From the NCBI GenBank assembly GCA_012728725.1, contig JAAYEM010000049.1:1-45835 (forward strand): a stretch of DNA of 45,835 nucleotides. The letters are read 5' to 3'. A model generated the notes under the pieces. That model worked only from the letters and a program-made list of their open reading frames with translations, was not told where the DNA came from and ran no database searches. Of the stretch, positions 9,061-18,221 are shown one piece after another. Position 1 is the stretch's first letter. The number at the start of each line of letters is the position of its first letter. The stretch is from Tissierellia bacterium. GTDB lineage: Bacteria; Bacillota; Clostridia; Tissierellales; Tepidimicrobiaceae. Made by a program: the position numbers and the translations under genes.

Positions 9061-11484
9061 TTATATGACCCCTCTAAAATAATGGCCTTTAGTTATACTA
9101 TTTATATTTTTATAGTCTTTAATAAAACTTTCAACTTCATTCTTTGAAATTACACTTTTTGCAAAATTATAGTAAATTTCTTGCAGTTCATTAATTCCTT
9201 CATTCTCAATTGTAAAATCCAATCTAATCATATCTACACCACACTTATATATATGGTCTAAACTATCCAATACCATAAGGGGAACACTGTTATATATGGT
9301 GGTAAGCCCCTTATCTCTTTCCATATAAAAGTTTACACCTTTTCTATCTTTAAGTCCATAGCCTTTAGCATAGGGACATGATTTACACTTGGAACCATCC
9401 TTACAATTTTTCAGAAGGGCCATGGGACAATGTTTGGTTATCATCAACTTTAAATATCCATAGCCAATAGTTTCATAATACATGGAGCTTTTCTCACATA
9501 TCCCTTTTATTTGTTCCATATTTAATTCTGGAGACAAGGTAATGCTTGATAAGCCAGAATCCTTTAAAGCTTCTACTGTGAAACTATTAAATGTATTCAA
9601 TCCTATATCTCCATGCATATTCAAATTGAAATTATCTTTTACAAATTGGAGGGTACCTAGATTATCAATAGATACCCCATCTATTAAATCTTTAATTGGA
9701 TCTATCCTTTCCTTTAATCTAAATAAATCTTCCCCATACAATATCCTATCAGTTAGCAAATATACTTCTTTATTTTCCTTCTTAATCTCTAATATAGCCT
9801 CTTTTAATCCCTCATCAAAACCTATATAAACCCGATCCAATTTTTTTAAATCTAATTGTTCAAATTGTTCCTTTCTTAGAACAGAAATACTAATTCTTTT
9901 TGCATTTTTCTTCTCAATACTACTGGTCCTAAAGTATCTATCTAGCCTAGCTTTATATTCTTCATCAGTAATCTTGCTTCTTTTATTAAAATTTTTTCGG
10001 ATATTATCTAGAATTTCTATCCCTTCCCGTCTCAAACTATTTATGACACTAATGGGCATAAAGGAGCAGTCTTCTAGATTTACTTTTATACTATCAATAT
10101 AATATACAGTATCATTTAATTTGGATAATTGTTCTATAACCCTTTCCTTAGTTAAGGCAACCTTTTTACCCTTCTCCACTAAAAAATCTGATTGGATTTT
10201 AAAACTTTCTCCGTTAAATCTGATGATCAATTCAGCCGGTTTCCCTATTGATATATTAACCTCCATATGGATAGGAAATTTTATTTTATCTCCTTCATAG
10301 GATTTTTTAGCCCTTTCTAATAGATTGATACTGGAAGTCCTATAAACCTTGGAACCAACTGGCACTTTTTTTATCCTATCAATCTTTACTATACTCCCCT
10401 TTAGGGCTGAAAAATTCAAAATCTGGCCTATGTGCCTTCCTCTGGTAGTCTCTAACTCTATACCGTCCCCTTTTTCCACATCATAGTCTAACTTAATATA
10501 TAGATATCTACTATCCCTTTTTACTATCTTCCCTATATAAATGCCCCTGTTATCGGGCCTATCATAGGATGCAAATTTTCTTCCAAAATCCCCCAGAGGA
10601 AAACCTTTAGTAAATCCCCTATTAAATATTTGTAATATATCTTCCCTATCCTGATCCCTTAAAGCAGTAATTCCTTCATCTAATACTTTCCTGTAATTAT
10701 TAACCACTACTGCAACATATTCAGGCCTCTTCATCCTGCCTTCAATTTTTAAGGAATAAATGCCACTTTCAACTATTTTTTCTATATCCTCTAATGTATT
10801 TAAATCCCTTGGACTCAATAGGTACTTATTATTCCAGTCATTAAAAGGAGTGGACCCCTTATTAAAATCTATAATACTATAAGGCAATCTACAGGGTTGA
10901 GCACATTCCCCCCTATTTCCACTACGGCCCCCTATTATGCTACTCATAAGACATTGTCCTGAATAGCAAACACAAAGGGCGCCGTGAATAAAGCCTTCCA
11001 ACTCAATTTTAGTGGATTCATGTATCCTTTTAATTTCCTCTAAGGGAGTTTCCCTTGCCAATACAACCCTTTTAAATCCATATTTTTCCAAAAAAATAGC
11101 CCCAAATTGATTGTTTATTGTCATCTGGGTGCTAGCATGCAAATCCATATCTGGAAAAATATTTTTAATTAAATAGGCCAAACCTAAATCCTGAACTATA
11201 ATACCGTCCACATTGCTTTCATATAGATACTTTATATAATCTAATGCCTTATTCATCTCACCATCATCAATTAAAATATTGACAGTTACATATACCTTGA
11301 CATTCCTAAGATGGGCATACTCTACAGCAAACTTTAATTCTTCATTATCAAAATTTGAAGCATAATGCCTTGCATTAAATAGTTTTCCACCTAGATAAAC
11401 TGCATCTGCTCCATTTTGTATAGCTGCAAACAAATTCTCCATACTGCCTACAGGGGCTAATAATTCTACCTTTCTACTAATCAC
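9061..11484 (-). CDS. Peptidase U32 family protein with DUF3656 domain
   Basis: 807 residues beginning with the U32 signature region LLAPVGSMENLFAAIQNGADAVYLGG. The collagenase-type block includes EGFIHGALCVCYSGQC and GNRGECAQPCRLPY (about residues 165-200). Family knowledge links these cysteines to an iron-sulfur cluster, and U32 proteins such as RlhA and TrhP to prephenate-dependent hydroxylation of rRNA or tRNA. A DUF3656-like middle region follows, and a second partial U32-like module near the C-terminus has HCPMALLKNC and KCKSCPYAKG. The frame opens at a GTG (11484). A role in RNA hydroxylation is inference; a peptidase role is less likely. Confidence 0.85.
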   Translation of the reverse strand: MISRKVELLAPVGSMENLFAAIQNGADAVYLGGKLFNARHYASNFDNEELKFAVEYAHLRNVKVYVTVNILIDDGEMNKALDYIKYLYESNVDGIIVQDLGLAYLIKNIFPDMDLHASTQMTINNQFGAIFLEKYGFKRVVLARETPLEEIKRIHESTKIELEGFIHGALCVCYSGQCLMSSIIGGRSGNRGECAQPCRLPYSIIDFNKGSTPFNDWNNKYLLSPRDLNTLEDIEKIVESGIYSLKIEGRMKRPEYVAVVVNNYRKVLDEGITALRDQDREDILQIFNRGFTKGFPLGDFGRKFASYDRPDNRGIYIGKIVKRDSRYLYIKLDYDVEKGDGIELETTRGRHIGQILNFSALKGSIVKIDRIKKVPVGSKVYRTSSINLLERAKKSYEGDKIKFPIHMEVNISIGKPAELIIRFNGESFKIQSDFLVEKGKKVALTKERVIEQLSKLNDTVYYIDSIKVNLEDCSFMPISVINSLRREGIEILDNIRKNFNKRSKITDEEYKARLDRYFRTSSIEKKNAKRISISVLRKEQFEQLDLKKLDRVYIGFDEGLKEAILEIKKENKEVYLLTDRILYGEDLFRLKERIDPIKDLIDGVSIDNLGTLQFVKDNFNLNMHGDIGLNTFNSFTVEALKDSGLSSITLSPELNMEQIKGICEKSSMYYETIGYGYLKLMITKHCPMALLKNCKDGSKCKSCPYAKGYGLKDRKGVNFYMERDKGLTTIYNSVPLMVLDSLDHIYKCGVDMIRLDFTIENEGINELQEIYYNFAKSVISKNEVESFIKDYKNINSITKGHYFRGVI

Positions 11485-11487
11485 TTA

Positions 11488-12057
11488 TCAAACTTCCTCT
11501 CTACTAAATATATTTTTCTCATTATCATACAATTTTAATGCTTCTTCCAATTCCTTCTTTATTTCTATTAATTCCATCTGGCTATCAAATATTTTATCCT
11601 GAAGCTTTTTTATCATCTTTTGGCTTTCTTGTAATTCCTTTTCCTTTAATTCAATAATCTGATTATATTTTTCAATATCCTTGGCCAATCTTTCATTATC
11701 CCTTTTTGCATCCAGTAATTCATCCTTATAGACATTGCACTGTTTTGCCAATTCTTCATTCTTCTCTTTTACCTCTTCCAATTCCCTTAATATTTCATTA
11801 TAGCTTTCCATGGGAACTTTAGTCTCTTGCTTTAATTTTTTTAGTTCTTCACTAGTTTTAAATAGTTCGTCGGATATATTAAGTGCAGCCAAAGTGGCAG
11901 CCATGGAACTGCTCAATCTATCATTTTTGCTAGTCAGATCCTTTATCTTTTCGTCTACATATAATGCCAATTTTCGGACATATTCCTCTGTACCATCCCC
12001 TACTACTGTAAAGTTACGACCATCTATAGTTACATTCACCTTATTTTTTTTTGTCAT
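11488..12057 (-). CDS. zapA: Cell division protein ZapA with long coiled coil
   Basis: The N-terminal ~90 residues match ZapA: VNVTIDGRNFTVVGDGTEEYVRKLALYVDEKI followed by MAATLAALNISDELF. ZapA binds FtsZ and bundles filaments at the division ring. The rest of the 189 residues (about 75-180) is an extended, strongly charged coiled coil, which makes it longer than the ~100-residue enterobacterial form but usual for clostridial homologues. The ATG has GGGAGTGGG upstream. It ends 3 bases before the U32 start, so zapA, the U32 gene and mutS2 look like one operon. Confidence 0.88.
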   Translation of the reverse strand: MTKKNKVNVTIDGRNFTVVGDGTEEYVRKLALYVDEKIKDLTSKNDRLSSSMAATLAALNISDELFKTSEELKKLKQETKVPMESYNEILRELEEVKEKNEELAKQCNVYKDELLDAKRDNERLAKDIEKYNQIIELKEKELQESQKMIKKLQDKIFDSQMELIEIKKELEEALKLYDNEKNIFSREEV

Positions 12058-12133
12058 AACTTACCCACTCCCTTATCTCTTTCCTATTTAGTTATTATAT
12101 TCTACTCAATTCTCCAAAACCCTTCATTTTTTT

Positions 12134-12161
12134 AAAGGAGTAGAAAAAAATCTACTCCTTT
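12134..12161 (-). terminator. Terminator after pheT
   Basis: On the minus strand AAAGGAGTAGA / TCTACTCCTTT with a T-rich loop. It starts within the pheT stop codon, and only a few T residues follow the stem. It separates pheST from zapA. Confidence 0.65.
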
Positions 12162-14553
12162 AGCTTCTCAATTTTGCACCTAATTGGTTTTCTAAATCCT
12201 TAATAATATTTTCTTGTACGGCATTTACTTCTTCATCTTCTAAGGTCTTGCTATGAGACCTATAGGTTATTGAGAAGGCTACACTCTTTTTGCCCTCTTC
12301 TATTTGATCTCCTGTATAGACATCAAATAGTTCTACCTCTTCAATTAATCCTTCACCATGCTTCCAGATTATATTCTCTATATCCCCTACTAGTACCTCA
12401 TTATCTACTACAAGGGCTATATCCCTCATTATAGCTGGATATTTGGGCAGTGGCTTATACTTTTTCTCCATTTTAGTTTCTTTTATAATTTCATCAAAAT
12501 CTAAATGGGCTATATATATCCTGGTATCTATATCATATTTTTCCATTACATCTATATGAATTTCTCCTAAAATGCCCATATTCTTTCCATTATAAAGTAT
12601 ATTTGCTGTCCTATTGGGATGGAAAGTAGGATCCTTTTTTTCTGGTACATACTCTAGTCCCTTTATTCCCATCCTATCAAATAAAATTTCTACTACTTCT
12701 TTTATATCATAAAAATCTACATTCCCATACATTCCAATGGCTAATATCTTCTTCTCCGTTGGCAAATCTTTTAATGGAAGCTCTTTTGGTATGAATATAT
12801 TTCCTATTTCATATACATAGCAGTCCTTTATACCCCGATTATAATTTCTAGTTAAAAGATCAAGAATATTGGGAATTAAAGTTGTCCTCATTACACTGTA
12901 ATCCTCTCCTAAAGGATTGATTAGCTCTATATAATTCCTTAAGGGGCTGTTCTTTTCTATGTTTATTCTATCATAGGCCTTGGGACTGATGAAAGAATAG
13001 GTCATAACTTCATTTAAACCTAATCCCTGAAGAACTGATTTGGCCCTATCCTCAACAATTTTTTCATAGGGCTTTTCCCCCCTGGTTAGTACTCCTACTA
13101 GGGGCTTAACGGATATATTATGGAATCCATGTATTCTTCCTATTTCCTCTATAAGATCGGCTTCTATGCTCAAATCCAATCTAAAGGTTGGTACTTTAAC
13201 CTCCAATCGGTTTTCATCAACAGAACTTGTAAGGCCTAGTCTTTCCAAATAATCTACCATCTGTTCTACAGTTAAATCAGTTCCTAATAGTTCATTTACC
13301 TTGTTTGGTCTTAGGTTAATTATTTCTTCATCCCTTTTGTTTTCATATACATCAATTACACCTTTTACAATTTTTCCCCCACCAATTTCTTCAATCAATT
13401 GGCAGGCCCTCTCTGCTGCAATCTCACACAGATTTGGATCAATTCCTTTTTCAAACCTAGATGAGGCTTCTGTCCTTAAATTATGTTCTTTGGCAGTAAA
13501 GCGTACAGATTTAGAATCAAAATTTGCCGATTCTAATATTACCCTTGTGGTTTCTTCTGTAATCTCCGAATCGAAACCTCCCATTACACCGGCAATACCT
13601 ATTGGTTCCTTTTCATCTGCAATTACTAGATTATTAGGGTTTAAATTCCTTTCTATACTGTCTAAAGTTACTATTTTTTCCCCATCCTTTGCCCTTCTAA
13701 CTATTATCTTTTTGCCCTTTATCTTGTCTAAATCAAATGCATGAAGAGGTTGACCTAATTCAAGCATAACATAATTTGTAACATCTACTATATTGTTAAT
13801 AGGCCTTACCCCTGCTTCCATAAGCCTTGTTTGAAGCCATAGGGGGGACTCCTCTATTTTTACATCCTTAATTACCCTGGCATAATATCTATTACAAAGC
13901 TCCTTATCTATTTGTATGGATTCTAGATAATCTTTAATATCATCTACCTCATTATTAATCTTTATTTCTGGAATTTTTATCCTTTTATTGAAAGTAGCAG
14001 CAGTTTCCCTGGCCATACCAATTATACTTAAACAATCTGGCCTGTTGGGGGTTATTTCCAGTTCGAGTACTTCTCCATATAAACCCAATACTTGACTAAT
14101 ACTAGTTCCTAGGGGATATTCTTTGTCGAGTATAAATATACCATCCCTTTGATATTTAGGGATTACATTATCTCCAAAACCTAATTCCTTTAAGGAACAA
14201 AGCATTCCATAGGAATCTACTCCCCTAAAATTTGTTTTCTCTATGTAAACCCCATTGGGTAGCTTAGCCCCCACTAAAGCTACAGGTACATAGTCTCCAA
14301 CTTTTAAATTTGTAGCACCGGTTACAACCTGTATTATATCCTTTCCGGTATTTACTTTAGCTACAAATAGTTTATCTGCATCCTTATGCTTTTCCAATTC
14401 TTCGATTTTCCCTACTACTACATTTTCAATATCCCTATCTAAAGATATAATTGACTCTACATGGGAACCAGATAAGGTAAGCTTATCAGCTAATACTTTT
14501 GAATCTTCATCTAAATCTACATATTCTTTTAACCATTTAATTGGTAATAACAT
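12160..14553 (-). CDS. pheT: Phenylalanyl-tRNA synthetase beta subunit
   Basis: 797 residues, normal length. Domains in order: N-terminal tRNA-binding OB fold (about 40-150, VVGKIEELEKHKDADKLFVAKVN), B3/B4 editing domain (about 200-400, with LNPNNLVIADEKEPIGIAGVMGG cited in part as the family signature), B5 domain, the catalytic-like core, and the C-terminal ferredoxin-like anticodon-binding domain (about 700-797, KYPAIMRDIALVVDNEV). With PheS it forms the heterotetramer that charges tRNA-Phe. The site TTAGGAGGG precedes the ATG, 20 bases after pheS. Confidence 0.97.
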   Translation of the reverse strand: MLLPIKWLKEYVDLDEDSKVLADKLTLSGSHVESIISLDRDIENVVVGKIEELEKHKDADKLFVAKVNTGKDIIQVVTGATNLKVGDYVPVALVGAKLPNGVYIEKTNFRGVDSYGMLCSLKELGFGDNVIPKYQRDGIFILDKEYPLGTSISQVLGLYGEVLELEITPNRPDCLSIIGMARETAATFNKRIKIPEIKINNEVDDIKDYLESIQIDKELCNRYYARVIKDVKIEESPLWLQTRLMEAGVRPINNIVDVTNYVMLELGQPLHAFDLDKIKGKKIIVRRAKDGEKIVTLDSIERNLNPNNLVIADEKEPIGIAGVMGGFDSEITEETTRVILESANFDSKSVRFTAKEHNLRTEASSRFEKGIDPNLCEIAAERACQLIEEIGGGKIVKGVIDVYENKRDEEIINLRPNKVNELLGTDLTVEQMVDYLERLGLTSSVDENRLEVKVPTFRLDLSIEADLIEEIGRIHGFHNISVKPLVGVLTRGEKPYEKIVEDRAKSVLQGLGLNEVMTYSFISPKAYDRINIEKNSPLRNYIELINPLGEDYSVMRTTLIPNILDLLTRNYNRGIKDCYVYEIGNIFIPKELPLKDLPTEKKILAIGMYGNVDFYDIKEVVEILFDRMGIKGLEYVPEKKDPTFHPNRTANILYNGKNMGILGEIHIDVMEKYDIDTRIYIAHLDFDEIIKETKMEKKYKPLPKYPAIMRDIALVVDNEVLVGDIENIIWKHGEGLIEEVELFDVYTGDQIEEGKKSVAFSITYRSHSKTLEDEEVNAVQENIIKDLENQLGAKLRS

Positions 14554-14573
14554 AACTACCCTCCTAAATATTA

Positions 14574-15596
14574 TTAAAATTGCTCTAAAAATCTATTGTC
14601 ATTTTCAAACAATAAGCGGATATCGTTTATACCATACTTTACCATAGTTATCCTATCGATACCCATACCAAAGGCAAATCCGCTATATTTTTCTGGATCT
14701 ATACCACAATTTTCTAAAACCTTAGGATGGACCATACCACAGCCTAAAAGTTCCATGCTCCAACCAGTTCCATTGCAAACAGGGCAACCTGCACCTTTAC
14801 AGCTAAAACATGACACGTCCACCTCTGCACTAGGCTCAGTAAATGGAAAATGGTGAGGTCTAAATCTAGTCTTCATGTCTTTTCCAAATAATTCTTTTAC
14901 AAATACATCTATGGTATGGATCAGATTAGCCATAGTCACATTTTCATCCACCACCAATCCTTCTAATTGGTGGAACATTGGAGAATGGGTATCATCCACA
15001 TCATCAAATCTAAAGGTTCTTCCTGCAGAAACAATTCTTAAAGGTGGCTTTCTTTCTTTCATGGCTCGAATTTGAACGGGAGAAGTATGGGTCCTAAGTA
15101 GAATATCTTCTGTTATATAGAAGGTATCGGATAGATCCCTTGATGGATGGTTTTCTGGAGTATTCAAAGCATCAAAATTATTCTCTACAGTCTCTATTTC
15201 CGGACCCAATACTACACTAAAGCCCATACTAATAAATAGATTTTCTAATTCTTCAATGGTAGTTATAAGGGGATGGCGATGCCCTAATCTTCTTACATTT
15301 TTTGATATAGTAATATCAATCTTTTCCTTCTCCATCCTTTCAATTTTCAACTGCTCCTTCAACCTATTCCCAGCTGAGGACAATTCCTTTTCTATTTCAT
15401 TTCTAATCTCATTAGCCAACTGCCCTATCACTGGGCGTTCCTCCTTGGAAAGTTTTCCCATCTCTCTAAGGACTAAAGTTAGTTGCCCTTTCTTACCCAG
15501 ATATTTTACTCTAACACCCTCTAATTTTTCTAAACTATTTGAAGAATTTATATCAGCTATTGCTTCCTCTTTTATTCTCTTTAATTTTTCCCTCAT
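14574..15596 (-). CDS. pheS: Phenylalanyl-tRNA synthetase alpha subunit
   Basis: 340 residues. An N-terminal coiled-coil tRNA-binding segment (about 1-85) is followed by the class II catalytic core: HPLITTIEELENLF, motif 2 FRFDDVDDTHSPMFHQLEG near 215, and motif 3 GFAFGMGIDRITMVKYGI near 315. The family's cysteine-rich insert CFSCKGAGCPVCNGTGW is at about 265. It supplies the active site of PheST. The ATG has AAAGGAG upstream. Unlike argS, thrS and valS here, the leader is only ~70 bases with no T-box, so regulation must differ or be absent. Confidence 0.97.
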   Translation of the reverse strand: MREKLKRIKEEAIADINSSNSLEKLEGVRVKYLGKKGQLTLVLREMGKLSKEERPVIGQLANEIRNEIEKELSSAGNRLKEQLKIERMEKEKIDITISKNVRRLGHRHPLITTIEELENLFISMGFSVVLGPEIETVENNFDALNTPENHPSRDLSDTFYITEDILLRTHTSPVQIRAMKERKPPLRIVSAGRTFRFDDVDDTHSPMFHQLEGLVVDENVTMANLIHTIDVFVKELFGKDMKTRFRPHHFPFTEPSAEVDVSCFSCKGAGCPVCNGTGWSMELLGCGMVHPKVLENCGIDPEKYSGFAFGMGIDRITMVKYGINDIRLLFENDNRFLEQF

Positions 15597-15666
15597 ATTA
15601 AGACTCCTTTCTAAAAAATAAAACCCATCCTCAACATAAAGGTCCAGATGTAAAACTTTTTACTAA

Positions 15667-15695
15667 ATTATAGCACCTGTAACTTCAAATTACAA
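15667..15695 (-). promoter_or_regulatory. Promoter of pheST
   Basis: On the minus strand TTGTAA (15690-15695), a 17-base spacer and TATAAT (15667-15672). It begins only a few bases after the stop of the SpoU gene, with no terminator between them. Confidence 0.75.
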
Positions 15696-15698
15696 GAA

Positions 15699-16496
15699 TT
15701 ATTGGATTCGCTGCCTCATAACTTCATACATTATAATAGATGAGGCTACCGCTACATTTAAAGACTCCGCCCCTCCTGCCATAGGTATTTTAATTAAATC
15801 ATCGGCTATAGATTCTAAAGTTTCTGAGACCCCTTTAGATTCATTTCCTATAATCAACAAGCCTCCCTCTTTAAAGTCTACATTTTGAATATATTTTTCC
15901 CCTTTAAGGGATGTAGAATAGGTTTTAATCTTATTCTTTTTAAATTCTTTTATAAGCTTTATTCCATCTTCCTCATGATATATAGGCACCCTGAAAATAG
16001 ATCCCATAGTGGCTCTGACCACCTTGGGATTATAAACATCCACACAACCCTTTGTAATCACTACACCATCAATTCCAAAGGCATCGGCAGTTCTGATAAT
16101 AGTACCCATATTTCCTGGATCTTGTACTCCATCTAACAATAGAAGAAAGGGGTTATCTTCTTTATTTATATCATTCATAGTATTTACCCGGAATTTGGCA
16201 ATGGCTAGTATCCCCTGAGGAGTCCCCATTTCTGATATTTCCCTGAATAATTTAGCTGGAACACACTTTAGATTTTGTAAGGAGCTTATACTATCAAACA
16301 ATTCTTTTCCACCATCTATATTGAATAGATCCTGGGAATAGATGATATACTTTAGGGGATAGCTGTTGTCTATACATTCCTTAACCATCTTTACCCCTTC
16401 AACAATGAATAATTTCTTATCCCACCGGCCCTTTTTTCTATATAAACTCTTAATCTCCTTAATTATAGGATTTGAAGGACTAGTTATATCTACCAT
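15699..16496 (-). CDS. TrmH/SpoU family RNA 2'-O-methyltransferase
   Basis: 265 residues from the ATG at 16496. The N-terminal substrate-binding domain (about 1-95) is followed by the SPOUT knot: motif 1 DGVQDPGNMGTIIRTADAFG near 125, motif 2 LLIIGNESKGVS near 205, motif 3 IPMAGGAESLNVAVASSI near 230. It transfers a methyl group from SAM to a ribose 2'-OH in RNA. The position next to pheST matches B. subtilis YsgA (RlmP), a 23S rRNA methylase; that orthology is inference. The frame is open further up inside ktrA, but the ATG one base after the ktrA stop is a better start. Confidence 0.9.
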   Translation of the reverse strand: MVDITSPSNPIIKEIKSLYRKKGRWDKKLFIVEGVKMVKECIDNSYPLKYIIYSQDLFNIDGGKELFDSISSLQNLKCVPAKLFREISEMGTPQGILAIAKFRVNTMNDINKEDNPFLLLLDGVQDPGNMGTIIRTADAFGIDGVVITKGCVDVYNPKVVRATMGSIFRVPIYHEEDGIKLIKEFKKNKIKTYSTSLKGEKYIQNVDFKEGGLLIIGNESKGVSETLESIADDLIKIPMAGGAESLNVAVASSIIMYEVMRQRIQ

Positions 16497-16497
16497 A

Positions 16498-16977
16498 TTA
16501 ATCACCAGCACTTTTTTCAATTCTCCGTATATCCGAGGTGCTTCCAATTACCACCAATATATCTTCTTTCAATACAATATCATTTGCATTATGGGCTACC
16601 CTTACTCCCATATCCCTTTCCGGATATACCACCTTGTCAGCACCTATTTTAGATAAAACTTTTCCATGTAGAATATCATGGGCCTTTGCAACAACCCTTT
16701 TTACCCCCAATTCTTTAGCTATTAAAGTAGCCATAATTGAAGCCTGGTAATTTGAACCAATACTTATAATTGCAGCATCAAAATTCCCTATACCCAATTC
16801 CTTTAATACATTTTCATCGGTAACGTCTGCCTGAACTGCATAGGTCACCTCTTCTGATATATCCTGGACTCTTTCACCATCTATATCAATGGCTAACACC
16901 TCATACCCTAAACTACTAAGGGTTCTTGCAATGCTGGACCCAAATCTTCCACAGCCAATTACAACAAACTGTTTCAC
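16498..16977 (-). CDS. ktrA: KtrA-type potassium channel regulator, internally shortened
   Basis: An RCK-type cytoplasmic regulator that gates the KtrB potassium channel. Residues 1-130 are a complete RCK_N Rossmann domain: GCGRFG at 8-13, an acidic AIDID at the end of beta-2, and ERDMGVRVAHN at 120-130. The sequence then jumps to ANDIVLKEDILVVIGSTSDI, which in full-length relatives is the last strand of the C-terminal RCK_C domain. About 60 residues are missing in frame, giving 159 residues against the usual ~215-220. RCK_C binds c-di-AMP in relatives, so that control is probably lost. GTG start, 12 bases after ktrB. It may be a pseudogene or an assembly error. Confidence 0.85.
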   Translation of the reverse strand: MKQFVVIGCGRFGSSIARTLSSLGYEVLAIDIDGERVQDISEEVTYAVQADVTDENVLKELGIGNFDAAIISIGSNYQASIMATLIAKELGVKRVVAKAHDILHGKVLSKIGADKVVYPERDMGVRVAHNANDIVLKEDILVVIGSTSDIRRIEKSAGD

Positions 16978-16989
16978 TTGAACATCCCC

Positions 16990-18120
16990 CTATCCCACTA
17001 TTATATTCCCTTCCGAGTATCTATAGGAATATTGTTTATTCTTTCTAGCAAAGGCAAAAGCCATAGTCAAGGGTCCCAGCATACCTATAGTTACCGTTAT
17101 TATTATTTTCCCAATAGTTGATAAATTAGGGGTAATTCCTCTAGTCAACCTAACTATCCCAAAAGTTGTAGTTTTAATACCCCCTGCAGTTGAACCAGGG
17201 GAACCTCCAATAAACATAAGTATTGTCATAAAAAATGCAGTAGTATCTTTTAATGAGTTAATATCCACCGAATAAAATCCTGCACTCCTTGTGTTAACCG
17301 ATTGAAAAAAAGAAGAAAGGATTTTTTCTCTTTGGGATAACTGTAACAGGGTATCAGGATTATCTCTTTCAATTACATAGAATATCAGCATACCACTAAT
17401 AATCAAAATTAAAGAAATACTAATGACTAATTTTGAATGGAGATGCAGCTTTTTAAAGCTTTTTTGATTCAATATATCAATATATACTGAAAAGCCCAAT
17501 CCACCTACAATAACTAATAAGGCAATTGTGATATTGATTATAGTATTACCCACATAAGGAATCATGTTATTCCCTAAAATATCTATACCAGCATTACAAA
17601 AAGCAGAAATAGAATGAAAAACTGAAAACCATATACCTTTAGTTAATCCATATTGGGGAATAAATACGGTGGATAATATTATAGCCCCTAAAGCCTCTAT
17701 TATAAAGGTAGATAGTATTATATACCTTATCAGTTTTACCATTCCGGAAATGGTTTCCTGGTTTAATTCCTCTTTTATCATCAACCTTTCCTTTAAAGTT
17801 ATCCTTTTTCCCATCAATAAAGCCACTATTGTAGCCAAGGTCATAAAACCTAAACCACCAATTTGAACCAATATTAGTATAACTACTTGCCCAAATAAGG
17901 ACCAGTGTTCTGCCATATTTACTAAAGATAAGCCAGTAACACAAACTATTGAAGTGGCTGTAAACAATGCATCTATAACTCCAATACTCTCTCCCTTTTT
18001 ACTGGCAATGGGTAAACTTAATAATATAGCTCCTATAAGTATTAAAGCTAAAAAGCCTAAAGCCAACACCCTAGGTGGATTCAATTTAAATTTATCTAAT
18101 CTTTCTCCTACTGTATTCAT
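16990..18120 (-). CDS. ktrB: KtrB/TrkH-type potassium transporter, internally shortened
   Basis: Membrane subunit of a potassium uptake system, normally ~440-450 residues in four M1-P-M2 repeats; this one has 376. Filters 1-3 are visible with their glycines (CVTGL near 60, CNAGI near 175, RSAGF near 280). After GGSPGSTAGGIKTTTFGIV (about 305-323) the sequence jumps to RLTRGITPNLS, which aligns with the fourth filter (usually TVGLSTGITPNLS). About 70 residues are gone in frame: the end of repeat 3, its loop, M1 of repeat 4 and the pore helix. The fourth filter glycine is Arg, and two more residues are missing before IGMLGPLT. Good site GGGAGG at the start. Confidence 0.85.
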   Translation of the reverse strand: MNTVGERLDKFKLNPPRVLALGFLALILIGAILLSLPIASKKGESIGVIDALFTATSIVCVTGLSLVNMAEHWSLFGQVVILILVQIGGLGFMTLATIVALLMGKRITLKERLMIKEELNQETISGMVKLIRYIILSTFIIEALGAIILSTVFIPQYGLTKGIWFSVFHSISAFCNAGIDILGNNMIPYVGNTIINITIALLVIVGGLGFSVYIDILNQKSFKKLHLHSKLVISISLILIISGMLIFYVIERDNPDTLLQLSQREKILSSFFQSVNTRSAGFYSVDINSLKDTTAFFMTILMFIGGSPGSTAGGIKTTTFGIVRLTRGITPNLSTIGKIIITVTIGMLGPLTMAFAFARKNKQYSYRYSEGNIIVG

Positions 18121-18197
18121 ACGGGCCTCCCGATAATAGATAGCTAAAAGATATTATTTCATAAAAAAATGACCATTATTATATTTAGATAAAAATT

Positions 18198-18221
18198 AAA
18201 AGCTCCGTAACCGGAACTTTT
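18198..18221 (-). terminator. Terminator of infC-rpmI-rplT
   Basis: On the minus strand AAAAGTTCCG / CGGAGCTTTT with a 4-base loop, then AATTTTT. It overlaps the rplT stop codon and closes the ribosomal operon before ktrB. Confidence 0.8.

Noticed and set aside
13301-13744. 147-codon plus-strand ORF opposite pheT
   Set aside because: Antisense shadow of a strongly conserved synthetase gene, without an RBS or promoter.
15597-15698. T-box upstream of pheST
   Set aside because: The 100-base gap has no GGTGGTACC-type sequence and no terminator; a simple promoter accounts for it.
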